Of a DNA stretch of 36,259 nt, positions 9,416 through 17,606 are shown piece by piece. The position numbers and the translations under genes were made by a program. Source of the stretch: an uncultured Bacteroidota bacterium (GTDB lineage: Bacteria > Bacteroidota > Bacteroidia > Chitinophagales > LD1); contig CAISWS010000058.1 of the NCBI GenBank assembly GCA_903889265.1, positions 1 to 36,259 on the forward strand. Direction: 5' to 3'. Under the pieces are notes generated by a model, which was not told the DNA's origin, made no database searches, and saw nothing but the letters and a program-made list of their open reading frames with translations. How positions within the stretch are numbered: the first letter of the stretch is position 1; each line of letters opens with the position of its first letter.

Positions 9416-9796
9416 ATGAAAAAGAAATCGGTTTATATAATAGTTTGGGCAGTTGCCCTTGTTTTTTTGTATTCATGCACTAAAGATGCTACCAAGACGG
9501 CCGCTTTGGTTAATTGCAGTACTGTAAATGCGGTAAACAACACATTTAATTTAAATATTAATCCCAATATAGTAAGCGTATATTGTGCTTACTCGCCTTG
9601 CCATGCAGGTGGTGCGCCAGGCGGGGGTATTGATATGTCAACCTATGCCGGAACAGTATCGGCTTTTCAAACCAAGAATGTAATTTGCGCTGTTAAGGGG
9701 GCTGGTTGCGAGCTGATGCCCAAAAACCTGCGTGCCCTCCCGGATAGCCTGATACTGCAAATGGAGTGCTGGCAGCAAAATGGTTTTCCTCAATAA
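9416..9796 (+). CDS. Small lipoprotein with CX4CH cytochrome-c-like motif
   Basis: Lipobox-like VFLYSC; VSVYCAYSPCHAGG; C-terminal ELMPKNLRALPDSLILQMECWQQNGFPQ resembles Bacteroidota mono-heme c-type proteins. AAGGAG at 9401-9406 supports ATG at 9416. Confidence 0.7.
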   Translation: MKKKSVYIIVWAVALVFLYSCTKDATKTAALVNCSTVNAVNNTFNLNINPNIVSVYCAYSPCHAGGAPGGGIDMSTYAGTVSAFQTKNVICAVKGAGCELMPKNLRALPDSLILQMECWQQNGFPQ

Positions 9797-9818
9797 GTTT
9801 TAAAAACGAACAAAAGAT

Positions 9819-10403
9819 ATGAAAGCTAAAATGGATATCAGGGCACTTGTTGTGCTTACTTTATTGCTGGCAGGTTTTTTAAAGGGCAATGCCCAGGAAG
9901 ACAAGTTTGCCGATACCTATGCCTGTTTAAAGGGAATGATTCACTTCTTTTCTGCAACCAGCATGGAGAATATAGATGCTACCTCTAACTCGGCACTTTG
10001 CATATTAAATACGAAAACCAAAAAGGTATCGTGCCAGGTTAAGCAAACCAGCTTTACTTTTAAGGATAAGCTGATGCAGGAACACTTTAACGAAAACTAC
10101 ATGGAAAGCGATAAGTTTCCGAAAGCGCAGCTTGATATGGTTATAGTTGAAAACCTTGACTTTACGAAGGATGGCACTTATGATATTACACTGAAGGGCA
10201 CCTTGGAAATGCACGGCGTTAAAAAGGACCGCGAAATAAAAGGAAAGCTGACTATTAAAAACGGACAGCCGGTAAGTGCTACTGCCGAGTTTATGGTTAA
10301 GCTGGCAGACCATGGCATTAAAATACCAAGCATAGTAGGCGCTAACATTGCTGAGGATGTGAAAACAAATATTGAGTTTGCCTTTGAAAAATTTCATAAA
10401 TAA
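9819..10403 (+). CDS. YceI family protein
   Basis: Signal peptide, IHFFSATSMENIDATS...; MQEHFNENYMESDKFPKAQLDM; GTLEMHGVKKDREIKGKLTI, typical of YceI. Confidence 0.92.
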   Translation: MKAKMDIRALVVLTLLLAGFLKGNAQEDKFADTYACLKGMIHFFSATSMENIDATSNSALCILNTKTKKVSCQVKQTSFTFKDKLMQEHFNENYMESDKFPKAQLDMVIVENLDFTKDGTYDITLKGTLEMHGVKKDREIKGKLTIKNGQPVSATAEFMVKLADHGIKIPSIVGANIAEDVKTNIEFAFEKFHK

Positions 10404-10490
10404 AGATAATTTATAACTTATTTTCCGGTTAATTTTAACTGGTAGCAGCGGCTGGCCCTGGCTAAAAGGGCGCTTAAATCTGATACACTC

Positions 10491-11594
10491 ATGAAATATT
10501 TTTTCTCGTCGTTATTTTTGGTTTCTGTTCTGTTTTCATCTGCCCAAATGGACCTTTTGGATAGTATGATGACCAGCAATGAGAAACATGAAAGGGAGTA
10601 TGTAGCATACACCTTCAAAATGACCAGGATTATTAATGGCCAGTCGGTTGAAATGACTAAAAAAGGCGCGCTTGATTTTCAGATAAGCCACCGGTTTGGA
10701 GATGCGTTTGCAACCAAAACTGATAATATCCATAATCTTTTCGGGTTTGACCTTGCTTCGGATATAGGTATAACATTTGACTATGGTATTACGGATGATT
10801 TATCGGTAGGAACGGAGAGAATGAAAGGCCAGGGCGAAAGTATTTTAGTGCCAGCGAAGGGCGGCACTACCACCCAAATGGCCAGCCCAACCGAACTTTG
10901 GGACCTGCATGCCAAATACAGGGTATTAAAGCAAACTACCGATTTTAAAATTCCTGTTACTATAGATTTGTATGGCAATGTTTGTATAAGCAGTGCTTTA
11001 AAATCAAACGATTCATCTCAGCTGGATTATTATCCCAAAGGCTATGCGGGGTTTTCGCACCGTTTAAGCTACCTGTTACAGGGGCTTATTGCTACTAAAG
11101 CCACCAACTGGCTTTCGGTGCAGCTGGAACCGACTTTTGTGTGGAGAAACCTGGTACCTTCAAATGATAAAAACGGCCTTTTTGCGTTAGGCCTTTCAGC
11201 CCGTGCGAAATTTAATAAGCGCACCGCTATTATTTTTGAATACTATATACCCTGCCAAAAATCGGGGATAGGAGACAGAATACCATTTGCCATGGTTCGT
11301 GGAAAGCAAAATGCGGGCTACTATTCGGCGTTGAATGTTGGAGTGGAGTTTGAGACAGGAGGACACGTTTTTCACGTTAACCTGAGCAATACTGCTGGTT
11401 TGCTGGAGAACGACTATATCCCTTATAATGCGCACAACTGGGCACAAGGGCAAATGCGTTTAGGGTTCACTATTTCACGCAGTTTCCCGCTGGATAAAAA
11501 GCACCGCGGTGGTAAATACTGGAAGAAGGGTAGTGTAGAAGACCCGGATCCTAAAAAAGATGACAACAACAAAAACGTGCAGATAATCAGGTAA
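10491..11594 (+). CDS. DUF5777 family outer-membrane beta-barrel protein
   Basis: Signal peptide; DFQISHRFGDAFATKTDNIHNLFGFDLASDIGITFDYGITDDLSVGTER...; directly after yceI, a common pairing. Confidence 0.85.
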   Translation: MKYFFSSLFLVSVLFSSAQMDLLDSMMTSNEKHEREYVAYTFKMTRIINGQSVEMTKKGALDFQISHRFGDAFATKTDNIHNLFGFDLASDIGITFDYGITDDLSVGTERMKGQGESILVPAKGGTTTQMASPTELWDLHAKYRVLKQTTDFKIPVTIDLYGNVCISSALKSNDSSQLDYYPKGYAGFSHRLSYLLQGLIATKATNWLSVQLEPTFVWRNLVPSNDKNGLFALGLSARAKFNKRTAIIFEYYIPCQKSGIGDRIPFAMVRGKQNAGYYSALNVGVEFETGGHVFHVNLSNTAGLLENDYIPYNAHNWAQGQMRLGFTISRSFPLDKKHRGGKYWKKGSVEDPDPKKDDNNKNVQIIR

Positions 11595-11620
11595 TATTTA
11601 AAGCTCAGTCCTTTTAAACG

Positions 11621-11664
11621 AAGGGTTAAACCGCAGCCTACAGGTTGTTGTTTAACCCTTTTTG
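11621..11664. terminator. Intrinsic terminator after DUF5777 gene
   Basis: AAGGGTTAAAC (11621-11631) pairs with GTTTAACCCTT (11650-11660), followed by TTTG. Confidence 0.75.
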
Positions 11665-11750
11665 TTTTCGCTTCATGCGGGCCTTTAACCTGAAAACCCG
11701 CCCGGAGCAGGGCTGGGGTGTCAGTTTAGCAGGCGTTTTTCAATTGAATC

Positions 11751-11795
11751 AGCCATAATGGCATTAGATAGAAACAATATAATGCCATTATGGCT
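11751..11795. promoter_or_regulatory. Perfect 16-bp inverted repeat upstream of hsp20, each arm containing its own palindrome
   Basis: AGCCATAATGGCATTA (11751-11766) - 13 nt - TAATGCCATTATGGCT (11780-11795); each arm contains GCCATnATGGC. Confidence 0.75.
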
Positions 11796-11871
11796 TGTTT
11801 TGGTATTGGTACATCCTTTGAATATAGCATATCGTGATTCAAAATTCATTAACACTTAAAATTTATAAACT

Positions 11872-12324
11872 ATGACAATGCTAACAGTAAGACCCGAAGG
11901 AGGCCGTTTCAGGAACCCAAGATTTGCCAATTTACTTGAAAATGTATTTGAAGGTGAATTGCCTGCATTTTTTCAAAACGAATGGAGTAAGCTAAATACC
12001 CCGGCCGTTAACATTAAAGAAACCAAAGACGCGTATTTGCTGGAAGTGGCAGTACCCGGATTTACCAAAGAAGGCTTTAACATTAAAGTGGAAGAAGGTT
12101 TACTTACCATAAGCGCGGAAGCCAGCGAAGAAAAGCTGGAAGAAGGTGAGAAGCTAACCCGCAGGGAGTTTACGCGCCAATCTTTTAAACGCAGTTTTAC
12201 TTTACCTAAAACAGTGGTTGCCGATAAAATTGCGGCCACCTACGAACACGGCATATTAAATGTAACACTGCCTAAGATTGAAGAAGCTAAAGAAAAAGGT
12301 GCAATTGAAGTGAAGATTTCATAA
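11872..12324 (+). CDS. Hsp20/alpha-crystallin family small heat-shock protein
   Basis: 150 aa; PAVNIKETKDAYLLEVAVPGFTKEGFNIKVEEGLLTISAE ... FKRSFTLPKTVVADKIAATYEHGILNVTLPK. Confidence 0.96.
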   Translation: MTMLTVRPEGGRFRNPRFANLLENVFEGELPAFFQNEWSKLNTPAVNIKETKDAYLLEVAVPGFTKEGFNIKVEEGLLTISAEASEEKLEEGEKLTRREFTRQSFKRSFTLPKTVVADKIAATYEHGILNVTLPKIEEAKEKGAIEVKIS

Positions 12325-12350
12325 TTGGTGGTAAGATGGTTGAAGAAGGG

Positions 12351-12380
12351 AAGCCCTGCGTGTTGCGGGGCTTTTCTTTT
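12351..12380 (+). terminator. Intrinsic terminator after hsp20
   Basis: AAGCCCTGC-gtgtt-GCGGGGCTT followed by TTCTTTTT. Confidence 0.75.
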
Positions 12381-12398
12381 TGTGTTTAGCAGCCTGGT

Positions 12399-12435
12399 AA
12401 AAAAGGCCGGTGGCGTTTGGTTACCGGCCTTTTTT
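12399..12435. terminator. Bidirectional terminator between convergent genes
   Basis: AAAAAAGGCCGGT (12399-12411) / ACCGGCCTTTTTT (12423-12435), perfect 13-bp stem with A/T tracts on both sides. Confidence 0.85.
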
Positions 12436-12455
12436 ATTATAACGAAGAAGGCATT

Positions 12456-12989
12456 TTACTTAATAAAGTTGTATTCGATAGTTTGGAAGTGGCAGATAAA
12501 GGCACCCATCAGAATACAGCTTATTATCCAGAAACCGGAGGTTACAACCACGTATTTAAGGCCTCTTCTTTCAAAAAGGGCATTGGTAGCCACCACAGGT
12601 AACGCAAAGGTTACCCCGGCCAGAAAGCCATGAAATGCTCCGTGCCTGAAGGTGCGGAAGCTATGAATATGCGTATGCATAAATTCATTTACGTTAATGC
12701 TAAGCGAAGAAATGGGGTCTTTAAGGGCATCTACACGGTCGGCCAGCATGGAATAAACGTGAAACTGATGAACAACCATGAAATTTATTGCAAAGGCCAG
12801 GAAAAAGCTGAGCACATAAGCCAAACCATAGGTGATAAACATGTTAGAGCCATCGCGCATAGAATCTTCGGTTTGACCGATGGACGCTAACCAGACTTTG
12901 CCAAACACCCTTGGGTTAAACCAAATTGAGCCTACCACCATAGGTATAAGCGCTGCAATAGCTAATGTAACCGGAAATGAAAAATGCAT
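12456..12989 (-). CDS. DUF1761 family membrane protein
   Basis: MHFSFPVTLAIAALIPMVVGSIWFNPRVFGKVWLASIG, typical DUF1761 N-terminus; hydrophobic. Start moved to internal Met at 12989. Confidence 0.82.
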   Translation of the reverse strand: MHFSFPVTLAIAALIPMVVGSIWFNPRVFGKVWLASIGQTEDSMRDGSNMFITYGLAYVLSFFLAFAINFMVVHQFHVYSMLADRVDALKDPISSLSINVNEFMHTHIHSFRTFRHGAFHGFLAGVTFALPVVATNALFERRGLKYVVVTSGFWIISCILMGAFICHFQTIEYNFIK

Positions 12990-13152
12990 AATTGTGGATT
13001 TTAGTTGTTGAAATGTATAATGTTTTGAGGGCCGAAAGAAGTTGGGTATAACAATACTTATAAACAGCAATGGCCGGGGGCTTTGGTTTTTAAGCCAAAT
13101 CATCAATAGGAATGTAGCCCTATGAAGCTGTATTTTTAAATAGTCAGAAGCC

Positions 13153-16100
13153 TTACTGAATAATTAACCTGCCATAAGCCAGCGGCTTATGGTCTGTATA
13201 AATGCCATATAAATAAATGCCTGCGGAAAGACCGCCGCGGTTTAATTGAAACTGGTTTGTTGAAATAGATGTGAACGTTTTTATATGTCTGCCGGCTATA
13301 TCCATCAGTTCAAAATCGTAAGGGAATTTAATGCCATCCGTTAATACAATGGCCATATCGGAAAACGGGTTTGGGAATACCTTAACGTTTACCGCGTTAC
13401 CGGCAACTTCAGAAACAGCCAAAGGAAAAGGTATATAATTGGCTACCGTATTAGTGTGGGCCGGCGGTAAAGTATCAAAGAAAATCAGCGCTTTATTACG
13501 GATAGTTGCACCCGGTTGAATACCCGGTTTAAACTTAGCTGTGAATGATACAAACCCGGCGCTGGCTAAAACATTGGTTGCACTATCGGGCAGGTTTGCG
13601 GGGTTAAACACCCAGGTTAGCACTGCACCGGGCATGATAGAAAACTGGCTGAACAGCGGACTGGACGCAACATTGACTATGCTTTGCGGGTTGAGCCAGA
13701 AGGAAAGTGAGTCGGTGATTTTTATGGTATGAACAGTATCGGCACCCGTATTTTGAAAGTGGATGGTATAAGTAAGTAATGAATCTGCTTCGGTAATGTT
13801 ACCATCAGGGAACACTTCTTTTGATATGGGAACTGCGGGAAGGCCTGCGATTTCGTTCGTGTAAACAGAGTTATTGGTGGTGTCGCAGTCGCCGGTGTAA
13901 GGTTCTATATGAAAACTGTTTTTTAGCGGATATGTTGCAGGGAGGCCTGGTGTAAGGCCAAAGGAAGCCTGCACCCTATTGGCCCAGAGGAACCCGGGTG
14001 AAGGAATACTATCAACCCGCCAGGTAAGCATGTGATTGACTGCATCATTAACCGGTGTGGGTATGCCGGATAGGAAAGTAAGGTTAGGATCGTAATTAAA
14101 GGTGATGGTGGCCGAATCGGTGTAAGGGGTCAGGAAGGCATGATTGGCGTATAATATCCAGTACTGCTTTTGCAGATTTGAATCAACCGGGGCCCATCCG
14201 GCCTGAATGGCAAGGTCGAAATCCGGGGAACCTACAAACCCGAAATTGTGATTTGTAAAAGTGTTGTTCAGTGTTGTAAATGTTACAGTATCCGCAGCAG
14301 GGCATACCTCAAAATATCCGCACCCGCCACCGCCATACAACAAAATGGCCGAACTTGAATTTACTGCTGTAATGATGTTGTACCTACCAGTGTCGCTAAC
14401 CGGTATGGTATACTGCCCGGATAAATTAGTAAGCCCTGAAAACGTGACGTTGTTGTTGGTAGCCAGAACCGTTAAACCTGCAATACCATGTTCGCTACTA
14501 TCCAGGTGGCAATTTGCATTGGCATCCAAGAAAACAGTGCCGGTGATATAACCTGTGCAGTTAAACTGAACATTGGCGCTGCCGGTGCGGGTACAACCAA
14601 CGGAATCGGTCACGGAAACGTTGCAGGTGCCAATATACAGGCTATCGGCGGTGGAAGTAATTTGGGGTGGCTGGCTGCCCCACAAGTAGGTATAAGGCGG
14701 AATGCCCGTAGTTATATTTGCGGTGGCAGATCCTATACTATCGCAATTGCCGATGGTTACAGTTGTTGTGACCTGGTGGTAACTGCTATCAATGATTACA
14801 TTATCAGAAATAGTGCATCCAAATGCATCGGTAACTTTTACTGTATAGCTGCCGGTTGCCAGCCCGGTAGCAGTATCAGTTGTTTGTGCGGGTGTAGTAT
14901 TCCACCGGTAGGTGTAAGGCGCTAACCCGCCTGACAGCATAACAAAAGCGCTGCCATTACTGATATTTTTGCAGCTTACACTAAGGCCAGTTGTTTGTTG
15001 GGTAACTGCATTATTTATTTGCGAAATATTGTAAGTTTTGCTTGCCGAGCAGTTTGCATGGTCGGTAACGGTAACAGTATATGAACCGGCCAGCAGGCCG
15101 GCTAAAGTGTCGCCGGTGGTTGCTGTACTCCAATGTGCGGTATACGGAGGGCTGCCCTGGCCAGGTGCAATTACAATTACGCCCCGGTTTATTTCGCAGC
15201 TGAAATCCTGGCGGACCAGGGTATTAATGGATATGCCCAGGTTTTGAATAGTATCAGTGGCAACCGCAAAGCAACCGGCCGAATCGGTTACGCTTACCTG
15301 GTAAATGCCCACAGGAAGATTGAAAATATCGGGTGCCGTTGAGCCCGTACTCCATACATAATGAACAGGGCCATTGTTTCCTGAAGGGGAGGCAAATAAA
15401 AAGCCTGCAGCATGCTGGCAGCTAATGTTAGTTACAGTACTAAACGAAACGGTTAAAGAACTTTGACGTGGGTATACATTGGCTGACGCTACAGCAGAGC
15501 ATCCGGTGGTATCGGTAACCGTTAAGTTATAAGCTCCAGGGCAAAGATTTAAAATGCCCGCATTAGTAGCTCCGTTAGACCAGCGGTATTTAAAGGTTGC
15601 AGAGACACCGCCGGAAGCCGTGGCAATAGCAGAACCATCGCATGCCCCGCACGATGACGTACTATCGGCTTGTACCGACGTGATGATGGCAGGTGGCTGG
15701 GTTATACTAAAGTTGGTACTGGCCGTGCAGTTATTTACATCAGTAATAGTTATAGTGTAGTTGCCGGCTACAAGGTTAAAGAGCGTGCTGTCTTTTAAAT
15801 TACCCTGGTAACCAGTGGACCATATAAAGCCGTACTGTGTGCCTGTACCACCGGTGGCATTGAACCTTACATATCCGTTATTACGGCCATAGCAAGGTAC
15901 ATTGGTTATACTTAAAGGTGAGATGGCCAGCAGGGCGGGTTGTTGTATGGTTACATTCAAAGTGTCAATTGCCATGTAAGCGCTATCGCTTATGGTACAC
16001 TGATAGTTTGCTGCGCAGAGGTTGGAAATGCCGGTTGTGGTATCGCCGGTGCTCCATAAATAATGATATATGCCTGCGCCCGGGTTAATTACCTGTGCGG

Positions 16101-16212
16101 AGCCATTGCAAGAACCATTGCACAGGCAGTTGGTGCTGCTAATAGCCAGCTGTGCCTTCAAACAAACGCAGGTAACCAATGTAAGTATCAGAAAGGGCAG
16201 AAATCTTCTCAT
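13153..16212 (-). CDS. SprB-repeat-containing T9SS-secreted surface protein with SdrD-B-like domain
   Basis: About seven repeats of the type 'GG.pPYTYrWsTG.tt..i.nL.aGtYtVtVTDa.GC'; GYITGTVFLDANANCHLDSSEHGIAGLTV; IHFQNTGADTVHTIKITDSL; T9SS CTD VFPNPFSDMAIVL...AGIYLYGIYTDHKPLAYGRLIIQ. Confidence 0.88.
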   Translation of the reverse strand: MRRFLPFLILTLVTCVCLKAQLAISSTNCLCNGSCNGSAQVINPGAGIYHYLWSTGDTTTGISNLCAANYQCTISDSAYMAIDTLNVTIQQPALLAISPLSITNVPCYGRNNGYVRFNATGGTGTQYGFIWSTGYQGNLKDSTLFNLVAGNYTITITDVNNCTASTNFSITQPPAIITSVQADSTSSCGACDGSAIATASGGVSATFKYRWSNGATNAGILNLCPGAYNLTVTDTTGCSAVASANVYPRQSSLTVSFSTVTNISCQHAAGFLFASPSGNNGPVHYVWSTGSTAPDIFNLPVGIYQVSVTDSAGCFAVATDTIQNLGISINTLVRQDFSCEINRGVIVIAPGQGSPPYTAHWSTATTGDTLAGLLAGSYTVTVTDHANCSASKTYNISQINNAVTQQTTGLSVSCKNISNGSAFVMLSGGLAPYTYRWNTTPAQTTDTATGLATGSYTVKVTDAFGCTISDNVIIDSSYHQVTTTVTIGNCDSIGSATANITTGIPPYTYLWGSQPPQITSTADSLYIGTCNVSVTDSVGCTRTGSANVQFNCTGYITGTVFLDANANCHLDSSEHGIAGLTVLATNNNVTFSGLTNLSGQYTIPVSDTGRYNIITAVNSSSAILLYGGGGCGYFEVCPAADTVTFTTLNNTFTNHNFGFVGSPDFDLAIQAGWAPVDSNLQKQYWILYANHAFLTPYTDSATITFNYDPNLTFLSGIPTPVNDAVNHMLTWRVDSIPSPGFLWANRVQASFGLTPGLPATYPLKNSFHIEPYTGDCDTTNNSVYTNEIAGLPAVPISKEVFPDGNITEADSLLTYTIHFQNTGADTVHTIKITDSLSFWLNPQSIVNVASSPLFSQFSIMPGAVLTWVFNPANLPDSATNVLASAGFVSFTAKFKPGIQPGATIRNKALIFFDTLPPAHTNTVANYIPFPLAVSEVAGNAVNVKVFPNPFSDMAIVLTDGIKFPYDFELMDIAGRHIKTFTSISTNQFQLNRGGLSAGIYLYGIYTDHKPLAYGRLIIQ

Positions 16213-16565
16213 ACGGGGGCAACTCGTTATTTTATGTTCATTAAAGATACGGTTAATGAAACTATAAGCCTGAATTGCCTTTGTGCTTTTATCAACTGGT
16301 TAAACGTGACTGTACTGATGCAACATACAATAGCCGCTTTTGGTGCAGGAAAAAATATCAGACTTCTTCGGAAAATACCCAAAATACAGGTATTGCCCGG
16401 AGAAAAAACAGAGTTAACAAACGGGTAATGAAAAATGATGAAAGGCATTTTCGGTATTTTGCGAATAGGCCTATTTTAAACAAGGGGAGTTCTGTTTGAT
16501 ACCGGGCTGAAAACCAAACATCGTGGCATGAAATACAGTAAAATGAAAGTGAAAACAAATACAAC

Positions 16566-17087
16566 ATGACACCGGGAGAAGAATATGCACAATACGAAAG
16601 CCTGCACCGGGATTTCAGTAAAACCTATATGAGGGTGTATAAGCATGTTATGGACTTTTACCCATTACCACAAAAATTTATACAGGAAGCCACGCCCGAA
16701 ATAGACAAGTATGTAGAGAAGTTATCAGGTGCAGTGGGCACTACAGAAGGGACCTCATTTCAGGCGCTGTTTGGTTTTGCAAAAAACTTTCAGGCTTTTG
16801 CCGCTGATGCCAACAAGGTATTTGAAGAGTACCAGGGCCTGCAAGCCGAAAGCGGCCGTTATATAAAAAATGTATTCAGATTAAACGAGCGCAACCAAAA
16901 CCCGGCTGACGGGGCGCCTGAATTTGCAAAGCTAATACCCGTATTAACCAGGCTTGTTGGCGGGTTTAAAAGCATAGAACAAAAAACCAATGAAGCCGCC
17001 AGAAACCTGCAGCAACTGCAAAACGAATGGCGGCGGTTAAAGGCGAACACCAGCAACGAAAAGGGTGGTACTGCGTGGCCTTTGTAA
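16566..17087 (+). CDS. Hypothetical protein, helical/coiled-coil, cytoplasmic-looking
   Basis: 173 aa ORF with ATG, charged helical composition, no signal peptide; no family recognised. Confidence 0.6.
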   Translation: MTPGEEYAQYESLHRDFSKTYMRVYKHVMDFYPLPQKFIQEATPEIDKYVEKLSGAVGTTEGTSFQALFGFAKNFQAFAADANKVFEEYQGLQAESGRYIKNVFRLNERNQNPADGAPEFAKLIPVLTRLVGGFKSIEQKTNEAARNLQQLQNEWRRLKANTSNEKGGTAWPL

Positions 17088-17606
17088 TTACGTTATTAAG
17101 TAGTTATCACCTACACAGGCCCTGGATAATATTGATTGCTACTATCCTGTTTTTTCAAAGCTCTTTGGAGGGTAACTTCCAGACCCCTCTCACTGTTAAA
17201 TCTTCATCAACATATCTTAAAGTGCCGGCACATGTTTCCACACTTTTGGCTTAAAACAAGGGGTAACGGACGGTTTTGCCAAAATATATAATTAAAAAGG
17301 TGGCAAAAAAACCAACAGAACGGGGCGAAGTGATTTTTCTTAAATTTTTTTTGTTTGTAATAGATGAATATTTGAAAACTATTGTTTACTATTACACTTG
17401 TATTGTAGTAAGAGCCTATCGAAAGTGCTTAACCTCTTGTGTCAGCGAAACGATTAAGCCGTTTAATTTTTTTTAGTGTTGCAATTTTGGTCTTAAATGC
17501 AACTTTCCCCTCCGGATGGTTGTCATAAATGGACGGATTGCGTTTTTTATTAACTTTTCAGGGTGCCCCCCTGTCGCTGAACCATTTTAACTTTATAATT
17601 AAACTA

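Noticed and set aside
12325-12633. 102-aa plus ORF immediately after hsp20
   Set aside because: Starts right at the hsp20 stop, spans two terminator hairpins and runs antisense into the DUF1761 gene.
14488-14925. 145-aa plus-strand ORF within the SprB-repeat gene
   Set aside because: Antisense shadow of 13153..16212, low-complexity Gly/Ala/Ile product.
17276-17476. 66-aa plus ORF in the intergenic gap upstream of the first giant gene
   Set aside because: AT-rich, non-ATG start, no family or ribosome-binding site; likely spurious.
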